64,000 nt of DNA from Escallonia rubra (GCA_033065855.1 JAVXUO010000523.1:1-64000), one strand, 5' to 3'. Shown: positions 46,002-58,449, counted from the first letter of the stretch. Made by a program: numbers and translations. Notes: generated from the letters alone by a model not told the origin.

Positions 46002-46300
46002 TGTTTGCACCAGAAAATATCTTTTTTCACTAATAAATTCACTTTGATTAAATGCCACTAAATAGCATTTACTTTTTATTATTTGTAAAGAAATAATGGA
46101 AGATTCAAGAAGTGAAAGAAACCAACTTCTGAAAATGTGTTCTATTAGGGATAAGTGTTGTTGGTTACTTATTAGTGGGTGGTTATTTCTTAAGTTGATA
46201 GTTTATCTCACTAAGTGGGTAGTTTCTTGTAATGATAGTTATTTTCTACAAAACTTCTAGTATAAATATTGAGTCAAAGAAGAAAAGGAGGACAATCAAC
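46002..46300 (+). mobile_element. Possible LTR fragment of a retrotransposon
   Basis: A polypurine-like CAGGGGGGCAA immediately precedes TGTTTGCACCAG. About 260 bases later CTAGTATAAATATTGAG resembles an LTR promoter. No second LTR or coding region was found, so this is a tentative 3' LTR start. No gene is seen from 46300 to 47212. Confidence 0.25.
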
Positions 46301-47212
46301 AATCATCAACCAGATTTGGAAACTTTATTGTGTAAACATTCACAATCAATCGATAGCTCTCATTTGTCTTTTATGGGTGCGCAATCTTTCTACTTTCTCC
46401 GTTTCGTCTTCATTTTCCTTTTTAGTGAAGTCCTCAGGCCCGAGAGGCAAGAAAGATCTCACGCTGTTCATAGGTTACGTCTTCGGCGTGCGATCGATAG
46501 TGAGCTTACCCAGCAGCGCAAACAGGTATGATTCTGGTTCCAAAAGTTTTACCCCAAAACCCCTCTAATCCTAATTTTCCCTATTATGTCAACCCGTGTG
46601 AGCATGATGGGTCTTCTTCACGTAGCGAACCTCCATTTGGAGACATACCTTAAGTAGAATGGTCTTACAAGCTTGATTTCTGAGCAACAGGCAAGTTCAG
46701 GATCACACGCGCTGCCACAAGCCACTGGAGAGAGCGAGGGTAGGCTTCACGATGGTCATTCTCTTGCCCCTGCACTTAGAGAGTACTTCGAGAGCAGGAG
46801 AGAGGGTGTGATGAGGAGCTCTGCGTGCCGGATCCAAGTCCAACTGACCCTTCACTAAATTCTTCGTCCTAGCTTTTATCTTCCATTTTCATATACTTGT
46901 TAGCACTCCTTGATGCCCTTTTTTAGACACAGTAGTGGGTTGGAGAATACATAGCAAAAGATGAAGAGTACATTTGTCCCAAAGTTTTTAACATAGACAC
47001 CTTGATTTGTAATTTAAGAACATCATGTTTGGTTCCGAGTCTTGGCGTGTGTCAATGGTAAACAAATCTTGTAAATCTCACCATCCTTTTCTTGCTTGGT
47101 TGCAATTTATATGATTCCTTCTGTCTCATGAGACTTGGATCATGTGATCTTGGGCACGAACTTAAGGCAATTCAGTAAGAAGCGCGCACTTGGGAGATGA
47201 AGCCTGAAACTC

Positions 47213-47432
47213 GGCTAAATTTCACCCAGCACCTTGTACTTAGAGGTCATTTGCACCCAGCACCCTAAGGTTTTAAAATTGGCACCCAGCACCAAATGAC
47301 GGTCAAACTGCCTATTGACTAGACGGCTGTTAGTTTTTCAGGGGCAAAATGGGATTATTGCCCCTAAAGCTTACATGTCATCCCAGTCAGTGACACATTG
47401 CCAATTGGCTGTCCACGTCATTTCCCTCCAAC
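47213..47432. repeat. Left terminal inverted repeat of the MuDR-type MULE
   Basis: About 220 bases match the complement of 51127-51379. The motif CACCCAGCACC occurs three times within the first 85 bases, separated by about 34 bases. Confidence 0.93.
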
Positions 47433-47561
47433 ATGCCTTATTCTCTCTCTCCTTCCACATATCCCTCAAAACGGTAAATTAGAAAGCCCTAATTAATCCC
47501 CAATTACAAATATTCTCAATTGTTCGTTCGAGGGGCATATCGATCGGCGATTCGCAGAGAG

Positions 47562-49634
47562 ATGGAGCCGTTCGACATGCGAGATGATCTATTCGCCGAT
47601 GATAAACACACGCCCGATTACGGTAAGCATCCTTCCTAGTTTTTTAGGGTTTCTGCTCTTCCCAAAATTGTTTAAACGCCCGATTATGTTTACACACCCG
47701 ATTAACACATTTATGCTCTTCCTAAAATTGTTAGGGTTTATGTGCATGTTAGGGTTTCAATGTTGACGTTTGGGGATTATAGTTACTGTTTGGGGTGGCA
47801 GTGGACCACTTTCTGATATAATTGACATGCTTTTCCAATTTTAGGACCACTATGTCAATGGACTGAAATTTTGAATTGTTTAAAAGACTTGTAAAGTGTA
47901 TTGATACAATATGTATTGTAGTGCATTGATACAATATGTCTTGTAGTGTATTGATACAATATGTCTAGTACTATATTAATAATATATAGCTTTATTTTTT
48001 ATACTGTAGATCCTGCCATGTCATACTTCACTCTGAAATTGTGGAGTGGTGGACAAATGCAATATGTCTAGCTTATGCAAGTTATGTGGAACAGTTTGAC
48101 AAGGAAATGAAGAAGCTTAGAACAATAGGTGAGGAAGCATGGCAGTGGTTGGCAGATAGACCAGCTTCACATTGGTCCAGGTCAAACTTTAGGACTTTCC
48201 TTAAGTGTGACCTGTTGTGTAATAACTTGTGTGAGAGCTTTAATAGTACTATATTGGATGCAAGGGACAAACCAATAATACAGTGTCTTGAGGTGATTAG
48301 GGAGTACCTGATGAAGAGAATGATGTTGCAAAGAGAATCAATGAGGAAGAAGCTCAGTGATGGCCCTTTTACACCTAGAGTTGCAAAGAAGTTAGATAAT
48401 ATAAAGAAGGCAGCTGGTTGGGCTACTGCAACCTGGTCTGGAAGAGGAATTTACCAAGTAACTATGACAAGAGGGGGTCAGTTTACTGTAGATTTGGATT
48501 CTCACACTTGCATTTGTAGGGCATGGGATTTGACAGGCATCCCATGTGTACATGCTGTGGCAGCAATGTATTACAAGGGTGTCATGCCAGATGAGTATGT
48601 TGCTGACTGTTACAGGAAAAGCACATTCATGAGAGGATATGAGCATATGGTTTTCCCTATGAACAGTAGTGATCTGTGGCCCAGGACAGGATTGCCCTCA
48701 ATATTACCACCTGTATCTGAGCCCCAGCCTGGTAGACCATCCACTGCTAGGAGGAGACAAGCAGATGAACCAAGGGCTAGTGCTGCCCATTCTCTAAAAC
48801 TGAGGAGGGGCCTTACAGGAGTCAGGTGTAGTAGATGCAAAGGTGCTAATCATAATTCTAGGACTTGCACAGCGCCACTGGGAAATAAAGAGGGGGAAAA
48901 TATTCCTCAACCCCAAGATGGCCCTGAACCACAAACTGGCCATGGGGCAGATGAGATTGCTTCAAGTCAAGCAGCCATGGAAGATGCTCCACCATGCACT
49001 CAACCAACACAGCCAAGAATGGCTACAATGACTGTAAGTATTCACTGGATTTTGTGCTTTTTGTATTTTATTTACCACTATATTTTTTAAATATCTATAT
49101 ATATTTTTTTGTGAATAGGAAAATCCTAGTAGTGCACTTGGACCAAGTATGCATAGAACTCCTCTTTTTATTCCCCCTATGTCAGAACTACCTGTTAGAA
49201 GGACTACAAGGACTGTAAGTGACATTGTTTAGTATTCTTTAATTTGGTTAGTAATGTTAGTAATACAGTGTGTAACTTCCTTTTTTGTAGAATAAAAGGA
49301 AGTCAGTATTCTATAATGTGGCTCCAGAAACAGCTGAATGTGAGCAAGCAACCAACCTGGTAATGACACTATAATTTATTTGCCACTCCTTAAAAGTTAT
49401 TAATTAATGCAAGACTTATATTTGTTTTCATGTCCTCAGGATGAAGATGATGTTGAACCTGTCCTAAACACATACTTTCAGGAGACAAGGGCTACACCTA
49501 GAGTTCCACCACCTGTCCCAAGATCAGTGCAAATCAGTGGGGTTAGGATAGAAGAATCAAGGTTGACATGGAATGGTCAGAAGACAGTGTCACTAGCATC
49601 ACTTCTACAAGCTGAAAACAAGAACAAAAAGTAG
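47562..49634 (+). pseudogene. MuDR-type transposase with DDE core deleted
   Basis: Exon 1 (47562-47622) encodes MEPFDMRDDLFADDKHTPDY and ends at GTAAGC. The next recognisable sequence (48005-49033) begins well inside the protein: EQFDKEMKKL, WLADRPASHWSRSNF and CDLLCNNLCESFNS, then a SWIM finger (DSHTCICRAWDLTGIPCVHA) and a zinc knuckle (CSRCKGANHNSRTC). Exons 49119-49214, 49291-49359 and 49440-49634 follow in frame and end LTWNGQKTVSLASLLQ. The N-terminal DNA-binding and DDE regions that should lie between are absent, so this is an internal-deletion derivative. The C-terminal exons remain open, which suggests the deletion is recent or that the remnant is retained. Confidence 0.88.
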
Positions 49635-50208
49635 CAAGAAGCTGGTCTTTACTAGTAGTAGGATATCTTTTGTGGGACTACTGTTTCTTTTGTAAAAAGG
49701 GTTGACAATTTTTTTGCAGTGGTCAATAGATGATGATACATAGGCCCTTTTTTTGTTGCAGTGGTCAATATCTTTTGTAAGAGGCACCTTTGTGTGGCTT
49801 GGGAACTAGATGTTATTTATTTAGGCATTCAATTGTCATGGCCACTTTTTTGTGCAGCTTGATTAACACAAAACATGGAACATATTTTGTGGAGCCATTT
49901 GATTGTGCAGCCACTTATGATATTAATACATATGGAGTTTAACCATATTTTGTCCTGCCATTTGACAGTATTTGCTGGCATTTTATACAGCCATTTGACT
50001 GTATTTGCAGTCATTTTATTCAGCCATTTTATATCTATGTCAGCAGTCATTTTGCCAACTCAGTGGAAATGAGAACACACTTGAGACATTCAAATTGTTT
50101 CAATCAACCTTCATTGCAATAACATAGGAAAATGAGATCACACTTTAGACATTCAAATTGTTTCAAGAAAACCTTCATTGCAATAACATATGAAAACCTT
50201 CATTGCAA

Positions 50209-50816
50209 TTACATTTCTTTCAATGCCAGCACATAATCTGCATCAACATTAACACATTTATGCCCCCATTTTGCACCACAAAACCACATGACAATACCCA
50301 ATCCCAGCAATAAAAACACTAACTTCTTTGTGATTTTCCCACTGTTTTTGGCCTCCAATACTTGTTTTTTTGCCAACCTAATCTTCTTCCTCAAATCTTC
50401 AACTGCTTTGGCATATGTCTCATTCTTCTCATTCAATTCCTCAATTGCAGCTTCTAAAATTCCATTATTCTTCTTCAAATCTTCAATCACTCTATTCTTC
50501 TCAACAATCATGCCACTAATTTCAGAGTTTTGATTTAAGATCCTCTTTCCAAACACCTTCCCTCTTTCACAGACTTCTGGGTCAATCCATTCAAAGTACC
50601 CACAAGACATTTCCTACAAACACACCAACATATTAATTTCAAAATTCACGAATCAATTTTGAAAGATGAAACTCATAAAATTACCTTATATTTTCCACAT
50701 CCAACAAACCTTCTTCCTGGGTTGTCCATCGTTCTAGCATACTTTATGCAAGAAGGTCCACAGTAGCAGCCATGGCATTTTCCCATTTCAGTCATTGAGT
50801 TGCTACTAGAACTCAT
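50209..50816 (-). CDS. GRF zinc-finger, coiled-coil, membrane-anchored protein (MULE accessory gene)
   Basis: Two exons (50685-50816 and 50209-50613) with GT-AG borders encode 178 residues. Residues 1-60 form a GRF-type zinc finger: KCHGCYCGPSC, then NPGRRFVGCGKYK and CGYFEWIDPEVC. A coiled coil follows at about residues 75-135 (EKNRVIEDLKKNNGILEAAI, LRKKIRLAKKQVLEAK), then one hydrophobic segment (LVFLLLGLGIVMWFC) and a short tail. GRF fingers bind single-stranded nucleic acid in some DNA-repair proteins. Small GRF-coiled-coil-membrane proteins form large, poorly characterised families in plants. The gene lies inside a MULE, convergent with the transposase gene, and is intact. Confidence 0.85.
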
Positions 50817-50829
50817 CTCCACACCCTGT

Positions 50830-51126
50830 TCCTCGTAATTGAAAGCCCTAAAACCAATTTACATCAATTCAACACAGCCAAGCCCGAAATCCCTAAAATC
50901 CCCAAATCACAAAAAAAACCCTACTTCTAAATAAACCCTACTTATAAAGTCATACAGTAATCTGCCCTTACCTTCGTGTTTTGCTCGTTAAACTTGAGTT
51001 CTTCTTCCCTCTAATGGCAGCTACGGTCTGAGTCTGTATGTGTGTGGGTGTGCGTGAGTCTCATCTGCGTGAGCTTCTATACACCCAGGTAGCCGTTTGA
51101 ACCATATTATGTGGGAGGAGAGAGCC
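50830..51126. promoter_or_regulatory. Probable promoter and leader of the GRF gene
   Basis: The stretch between the GRF gene start and the right terminal repeat is AT-rich near the gene and GT-rich near 51030-51060. On the minus strand this is the only upstream DNA inside the element, so the terminal repeat probably supplies promoter elements. Confidence 0.35.
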
Positions 51127-51379
51127 GTTGGAGGGAAATGACGTGGAGTGCCAATTGGGGCATGTATAGCTGACTGTGGTGACATGTAAGCACTTGTGGT
51201 TGATAAGACCTTTTTGCCCCTAAAAAACTAACAGTCGTTTGGTCAACATATATTTTGACCGTCATTTGGCGATGGCAGTCAAGATTTTTGAATTTTTTGG
51301 TGCTGGGTGCCAATTTTAAAACCCTAGGGTGCTGGGTGCAAATGACCCCTAAGTACAGGGTGCTGGGTGAAATTAAGCC
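51127..51379. repeat. Right terminal inverted repeat of the MuDR-type MULE
   Basis: Complement of the left repeat, with an extra segment of about 33 bases (around 51265-51295) after the third CACCCAGCACC motif. It ends at the GGCTTAATTTCACCC terminus beside the CTGAAACTC duplication. Confidence 0.93.
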
Positions 51380-51421
51380 CTGAAACTCTGACCAAAATGT
51401 GTCACCAAGCATTCAAAATTC

Positions 51422-51806
51422 GAATTTTTTTCCCAAAATAATACAATTTTAATACTTAATTATTTATCTACTCTATTTTGAAATTTATTTATCCCCATAT
51501 CACACTTTTGAAAATCGCTGTTTAGAACTACGATTTTAAAGAAGAAATCACTTTTTTGAACCACGATTTTAAAGAAGAAAACATGATTTAGAATCACGTT
51601 TTCATTTTTTGCATCATTTCTTAAAATTTAAGAAAACTTAAGAAAAGAAGAAACTGTTAAAAACGGGATTTGGAATCACATTTTCTTTTTTAAAATTGTG
51701 GTTGTAAACCACGATTTTCAAAAGTGTGGTATGCGGGTAAATAAGTTTCAAAATAGAGTAGATAGTTAATTAGGTATTAAAATTGTATTATTTAGGAGAA
51801 AAACTC
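51422..51806. mobile_element. Foldback MITE (385 bp)
   Basis: The two halves are inverted copies over about 100 bases at each end (ATAATACAATTTTAATAC, ATCTACTCTATTTTGAAA and ACACTTTTGAAAATCG recur in complement). TTCAAAATTC flanks it at 51412-51421 and 51807-51816, a duplication of 9 or 10 bases that fits a Mutator-type MITE. It lies 42 bases beyond the MULE's right end. Further ATTTTAAAGAAGAAA repeats sit in the centre. Confidence 0.88.
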
Positions 51807-51849
51807 TTCAAAATTCAATGGACACCTTTTATGTGATTTAAACTTTGTA

Positions 51850-53018
51850 GGAATAATGTAGCTTCTGCCAACCGTGTAGCCTGAACAACATCAACTATCC
51901 TTTGTCATGGAAGTCTAGCATGTCATCAGTAAACCCAGGCTTGTGCCTCAAAGCTTTTGAGGTAATTCTAGTAAACCATGAATATTATTGGATTTAGGGT
52001 TAAATATCCTTAAAAAGTACACGGAAACCTCACTTGAGGACTCAAATGTTCGATTTTACAATTAAGGATTTGGAGTTTCAATTAGGCAATTACTAAGTAC
52101 TTTCGTCCAAATCCCTAACTTTGAAGACAAAACAGTCACGGGCGAAGTCGTCTGGTTACCTCTCCTCCTCCTCCTTCCACCCACCTAACTCCACCGCCGC
52201 CACACACCGTCTCAACTAAACGCAGCACCGTCCCATGCACAGCCCCCTATCTGGCCACCGCGACTCCCACACGACACACAAACACACCCCCACCCGCCTC
52301 CACCCCCTTACCCTATTAGCTTTTCTTCGTTTGACTTTTTTTGAATCCCTATAATAGACTCAAGGTGAGGCTAGATCCACAACTCAATTCGTCCATACCA
52401 TCGGTAAAATCTGTAAGACCATGTTGTTGCACAGGCTTTGAATAGTGTCACTAAAACATTTTTTTGGCAACCAGAAGGCGTGAGAATGTAGTTCACTGTC
52501 ATTGGGAACTAGAGGTTTTGTTGCTAATGTGATGGGGGGTTTCTCACCAGGTAAAAACATAATTGCCCCATATTACAGAAACATGCCTTTCTTTATTGGA
52601 CAACTTATTGCGCATATATTTGATGCTAAAAACTGAGATTTCGATGGTGCAGCAGTAATATGTCAAGTAAAGTGTCAACTATTACTCCGCCGCTTTGAAG
52701 TGTTATGAACTTTAACAAAAATGCATGATAAGATTGTAAAAGTCAGTTTGTATTATATTTTCAAAACCTTTGTTAAACATGATACAGCCATGTATAATGA
52801 GCCAGCACAAATCTAATGTACAACAAAAGAAAATGGAGGGCCTTCTTCCCCCTTGCATCGTACAATGATCTGTCATTTATTATAGGTTACCTTCTTGTAT
52901 AACAGCGTTACTAGTATTCGTAACATTTGCCTTCAATCGTCGAGTACCAAGTTGCTACGCCTAAAATGGCACTCAAGTAAACTAGATATCCCACCTTGCC
53001 TCCACGACGACATGCTCG
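51850..53018. other. Intergenic region, no gene seen
   Basis: No supported frame. C-rich, CCACC-type DNA lies at 52150-52310. The part near 52730-53018 is the probable 3' flank of the ZIP fragment. Confidence 0.4.
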
Positions 53019-53840
53019 TCATCTAACGGCCTTTGGTGCAGAGTTGCAATAGGATGTGTGCAAGCTGACCAACTTTGTGCAAGTCAAGCACACAATAGCA
53101 AAAACCACGCCCATCATGACCCCAGAATTGTTCTTTCTCATATCTAATTTGACTGCTCTCCTTACCATGCTACCAAAACATGGGAGCAATCCCCCACATG
53201 CAAACACCATCAAATGGTCCAGACCACTGTGATCGATTCCTGCAAGAATGGCTCCGATTGCGGATAATGGGCCCACAAACCCAATCAGAGAAGCGGCAGC
53301 AAAGGACCCGAACCAGCTGTCAGTTGCCCCGAATATGCAACTAGTTACAGCAGCTCCTCGAGGGAGTCCATGCAGAGATACAATAAGGACCATGTGCCGG
53401 CCCATCCCATAAGCTTTAGGTGCGGCAACACCCAAAGCCAGCCCCTCAGCGAGAGCGTGGAGATCAACTTCTACACAGGACAAGAATGACTGAAGGGTCA
53501 GCGGGCTCACAGAAAAGCCAATTACGGCAGACAAGGTATTTGCTGAAGTCCTTTTGCGACTTGCAAGCTTCAAGACACTGGAGCTTGATAGATGCAAAAA
53601 TGCGGACTCCAGTGAAAGAAGCAGCACGAGGGAAAAACTCCCATCTTTGAGGACAAAAGTAATTACAATGGCCGCCAAGAGCCAAGGACAAAGGCAACAC
53701 CAGTGGCTACACCAGTCAGAGTCTCTGAATTTGCTACCCATGCCAAGACAATAATCCCTAACACAAGTATAATTCATTGCAAAAGTGCCTGGTAGGATAC
53801 TACCACTAAAAGCATAGAAAGAAAATTGCATTAAGTCCAC
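53019..53840 (-). pseudogene. ZIP-family metal transporter, C-terminal fragment with frameshift
   Basis: The last 170 or so residues (LHALAEGLALGVAAPKAYG, HGLPRGAAVTSCIFGATDSW, SAIGAILAGIDHSGLDH, VFACGGLLPCFG, LHTSYCNSAPKAVR) match the C-terminal membrane half of plant ZIP metal transporters of the Arabidopsis At3g08650 type. Upstream, the homologous reading (VANSETLTGVATGVAFVLGSW, 53746-53684) is in a different frame from the downstream part, so a frameshift lies near 53680. A TGA also occurs just above it. No introns and no N-terminal half were found. It is probably a truncated copy; a retrocopy is possible. Confidence 0.75.
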
Positions 53841-54648
53841 GTTGTAAGCATCAGCATAATGGTACTCTTAACTGAACTGTAATATCTTGAAGGGAAGGAG
53901 CTTTCTTAATTCTTGAGGTTAAACCACGGAGGGCCATCTAACTATCTAATTCCATAAATCCATGTCAGGTGTTTAAGTTTCACTAAATATGGAAATCAAG
54001 GGTAGCCCAGCTACAATAAGAAGAAATGATTAGAAGAATGAAGCTAGGGAGCTATATCCTCACATATGCAAAAATGTATTGAAGTGACCAAAGTTTCAAA
54101 TACTAACCCATTATGCATAATAATATGAAAAGTTTCATGGCTTGTTAACTTTTCTTCTTCCCAACTTCCCAATTGCAAATTGGATTAATTACATCTTGAG
54201 CAACGTAGAATTTTCAGTAACACTTCATAAACCATATCAAAACCTAATTACTCATAGAATAAATTTCATAAATAATGACTTGAAATGTTAACTTCTTGGT
54301 TCTCTCAAAATCCCTAAGAACATTTTATTTTTCCAAAAATAACCAAATACCTACAATAAAGACTTGAAATGATAGATAGCTTTATTCTTTCCACCTTCGT
54401 TATTATCTTTGCTATTATATGGTCAGAGGATGACTTAATACATCAATTATCAGTTTTGATTACTTGTAGTATTTGGGACTCGCTGACTACTTAATTTGGC
54501 TCACCGTGCGTATAAACAGTCAGTTGTTGTCGTGCCATTAAATTGTGGGTACTGTAAGTAATATTACGTTATTGAATTTCATTACGAGTTATCATTTTGG
54601 TTATAGGTTACTTCTAAACAAGTGATCATGTCGGTTGATAGAAGTTGA
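53841..54648. other. AT-rich DNA between the ZIP fragment and the CACTA genes
   Basis: No gene and no CACTACAAGAAA left terminus was found here, although the CACTA transposase starts just beyond. The left end of that element appears to be lost or lies unrecognised. Confidence 0.45.
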
Positions 54649-57600
54649 ATGTCAACGAGAATTGACAGGGGTTTACTAAGTGAGGAGTTTAGACAGGGAA
54701 TAATTGACTTCCTCAATTTTGCCAACAACCATCCTGATTTTGTGGACGATAGGAGGATTAGATGTCCGTGTGCAAGTTGCAATCTGTTGGAGTGGAAAGA
54801 GGCTGTTTATGTTAGATTAAATCTTTACGGGAAAGGCTTTATGAATGGCTATACCTTATGGCTTCAACACGAAGAAGAAACACCGATGCAACAGACCTCT
54901 GCCACTATGCAAAATGAGGGAGTGGATGAAGGCAATCGGTATCAGGACATGGTAATTAATGTTGATCTTGCTGAGTTTGATCATGATGATCATTATTCGA
55001 CTGAGCCTAATGATATGGCTAAAAAATTCTGTGCTCAGATAAGTAGATGAGCCAATATGGTTTTGCACGAAGAAGCATAGTAGGTTGTCAGCGGTAACTA
55101 GGTTACTACACTTGAAGCCTGGGAGTGGAATGAGTGAAAAAAACGTTTAACCTTATGATGACTTTTATGAAGGAATTGTTTCCGCATAACGAAAAACTAT
55201 CCGGGTCGTACTATGATGCAAATAAAATGGTTATGACACTTGGTTTGGGGTATGAGAAGATGGATGCTTGCAACAATGATTGTGCAATATTTTGGAATAA
55301 GTATAAGGATTTAACAAATTGCCCGATTTGTAATCACCCAAGTTACAAACCAAACAAGGGAAAAAAGAAGAATGTACCTTGGAAGATATTACGATACTTT
55401 CTGGTTACACCAAGACTTCAAAGGATATATTAATCAAGGAAGACAGCTGAGCATATGAAGTATGTAGACCCTCGTACCAAACAAAATGGTGTCATGAGTC
55501 ATCCGGCTGATGCAGAGGCATGGAAGCATTTTGATAGCGTGCACCCTACTTTTGCTGAAGATGATCAGAATGTGAGACTTGGGTTGGCAACTGATGGGTT
55601 CAATCCATTTGGGCACTTAAGCACGCCTAACTTTACTTGGCCAGTATTTCTTCTTTCATATAACCTTCCCCCTCACTTATGCATGAAGCAGCCTTACATG
55701 TTTATGTCACTTCTCATTCCAGGGCCAAAAAGCCCCAGAAGGGACATAGATGTGTAGTTGAGGCTGTTGATTGATGAGCTTAAGATGTTATGGAATCAGG
55801 GTGTTCCAATCTTTGATGCATCTCCCAAGCAAAACTTTAAAGTGAGGGCTGCCATGACGTGGACCATAAATGACTTTCCAGCTTTAGGCATTACGGCGGG
55901 TTAGAGCGCGATGGTAAATTGGCTTGTCCTTGTTTCATGGACTTAAACGAGGGGTTCACCTTAAAGAACGGGGGCAAGACTTGATTTTTCGGATGCCATT
56001 AAAAAATGTTACCTGAGGATCATCCTCTTCGAAAGCAAAAGGACAAGTTTGACAAAATACTTGAACGTCGTGTTATGACTGTAGACCATTTACCTGGGGA
56101 TGAGGTTTTGAGATTTGTCAATGCACTTGAGAATATACCACCCTTTGGAAAAGGTTTTGCAGATAAGAAAATTTTGGGATTTGGGAGAACACACAATTGG
56201 AGGAAAAAAAGTATCTTTAGGGAGTTATTCTACTGGCCAACGCTTCTTATTCGACACAATTCGGATGTAATGCACATCGAGAAGAACATATTTGACAATA
56301 TATTTAGCACAATTATGAATGTCAAAAGAAAATCAAAGGATAACATAAAGGCAAAGAAAGATCTACAGAGAATGGGCATAAGGACTGAATTGCGTCCTAT
56401 AGTGACTAATGGGAGGATTGTATTGTCAAAAAAACATCTTACACATTAGATAAGGTCCAGATATAACAAGTCAGCGAGTCAAAGAATTGAAGCTCCAAGA
56501 TGGTTATGCAACAAATATATCTTGTTGCTGCAATGCCTTTGATTGTAAGTTCTATGGGATGAAAAGCAATGATTGTCATGTCTTTATGGAAAGATATCTT
56601 CCTCTTGCAATATATGAGTTTTTGCCTAACCCAGTTTGTGAAGCTTTGACCGAAGTTTCCCATTTATTATGTGATTTGTGTTAAAAACTCATCAAGGTAA
56701 AAGATATGGAGAACCTTAAAAAAAGTTTTGTCAAAATAATTTGCAAGCTCGAGAAGATCTTTTCACCTTCATTTTTTTATTCAATGGAACACTTGCCTGT
56801 TCAATTGGCTTATGAAGTTAAAATCGTTGGACCGGTGTAGTATCTATGGATGTACCCATTCGAGAGACATTTTTCTTGCATTGTTTGCTCTCATATTGTG
56901 TATTACTCTTGCAATTGAGCTTCATTCAGTAAAATGTTAAAAAAATTTGGTGTATGATTGGATTGAAGAAAAATGTTCATAATAAGGCTTGCGTGGAGGG
57001 TTCAATTGCATATGACTACATTGTTGAGGAACTTATCAATTTTTTTCACTTAATTTTGAATCGGACATTGAAACAAGGTTAAATTGACTGAGTCAAAGTG
57101 AGGATGGGGAACACCTTGAAGATTTAGAACGCCAATCATCGATATTCACCCAGTCGGGTCGCCATTTTGGATCTAACTCTACTCGTTAGTCAAGTAATGA
57201 GGAGCATGATGTCGTATCATTGCACGCCCTTCTTAATTGTCCAGAAGTTGAACAATTCATTGAGTAATTTTACCTTCATATGTATTAAGCTTATGAGTGT
57301 TTGAGATTTATAACTTGTGTATTTTGTAGTGAGTTTGATAAGGAAGCAGAATTTGTCAATCCAACAATATCTGATAAAGAACTTGAAGAAAACATAACAA
57401 TGAGTTTATTAGATGGTTCCAATTATGGGTAAGTATTAAAACTATATATTAGATGAATGATAACTTTGTATATTGAACTTAATGTATGAATATTTCTTTT
57501 TAAACTTGGTGTTGTAGGTTCAGCAGAATAACGAACCTGCTGATGCTGGTTTGAAAGACCTTGCTTGGGGCCCTAATAAACTCGTTCTATGCTACAAAGG

Positions 57601-58248
57601 TTTTATAGTAAATGGATTTAGGTTTAACACAAAGGAACATGGCTAAGGTAAACAAAAGCAAAATAGTGGTGTCCTGGTGAAGGGGAACTTCTATAATGAT
57701 ACTGCTTGTGTATTCTGGTGAAGGGGAACTTCTATAATGATACTGCTTGTGTATTCTGGTAGGGGAAATCGACTGGTTATGTTCAAATGTACATGGTTTG
57801 ACATTACATCAAGAACTAATTTTCGTGTTAGTAGGCATGGGATTGTTGATGTAAACATGAAATCAAGGCTGGCATCAAATGACTCATTCGGCTTTGCTTT
57901 TCAAGCTTCACAAGTCTTTTATGCAGATGCCGTTTCAACAAGGAATATGAAATGGCCATCAGTTATTAGGACCAAGAAAGTTGAAGTCCCCGATGTACCA
58001 GATACGTACCAAGAGAATGAAGCTTCTGCTCCGTACATGTTGGAGTAGATGAGAGCATTGACGTTGTGCCTCTTCAAGCACTGGGTCAAGTTAGAGAGGA
58101 AGTAGGAGATGACGAGATTAGTGCAATGTATGATCATTATCATGATTATGAGACAATTAGTGATGATGTTGAAGAAGATGAAGAGCAAGAGGTACATGAA
58201 AATGAAGAAGATGAAGACGAAGAAGATGAGGATGAAGAGTTTGATTAA
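54649..58248 (+). pseudogene. CACTA (En/Spm) TNP2-type transposase, decayed
   Basis: 54649-55050 encodes the transposase-associated domain (RGLLSEEFRQGIIDFLNFA, RIRCPCASCNL). Then, in shifting frames, TNP2 pieces follow: KTFNLMMTFMKELFP, LGYEKMDACNNDCAIFW, DLTNCPICNHPSYKPN, HPADAEAWKHFDSVHPTFA, LGLATDGFNPFG and KQPYMFMSLLIPGPKSP. Next come HNSDVMHIEKNIFDNIF (56006-56449) and a DUF4216-type piece (57737-58048; VMFKCTWFDI, FAFQASQVFYADAV), ending in an acidic tail (about 58160-58248). Several stops and frame changes interrupt it, including near 55030-55134, 55435, 55757, 55903 and 56449. It is not functional. Confidence 0.88.
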
Positions 58249-58449
58249 ACATGTTGTAGTGATTATGATTTTGAAGTATTTTATGGACATATTAGCTAGT
58301 AGTCATGTGATTCAAATTATGGTGTTTAGTTTTATTTGTTAAATGCATGCTTATGAACTTGATATTTCACATGTTTATATGCTTATATTAATTCATTGCA
58401 TTTGAACTTTCTTTGATCAATAAATAATGTTTTAGTCACAATGCAGTGC

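Larger units (their letters stand above)
47213..51379. mobile_element. MuDR-type MULE (4.2 kb) carrying a deleted transposase gene and a GRF zinc-finger gene
   Basis: Long inverted ends (47213-47432 and 51127-51379) read GGCTAAATTTCACCCAGCAC and GGCTTAATTTCACCCAGCAC inward. The exact 9-base duplication CTGAAACTC lies at 47204-47212 and 51380-51388, as expected for Mutator. Inside, a MuDR-type transposase gene with its core missing (47562-49634, +) faces a GRF-zinc-finger/coiled-coil/membrane-anchor gene (50209-50816, -). The loss of the DDE core makes it dependent on another element. Confidence 0.95.

Noticed and set aside
58066-58248. Separate small acidic protein gene
   Set aside because: It is best read as the acidic tail of the decayed TNP2-type transposase just upstream.
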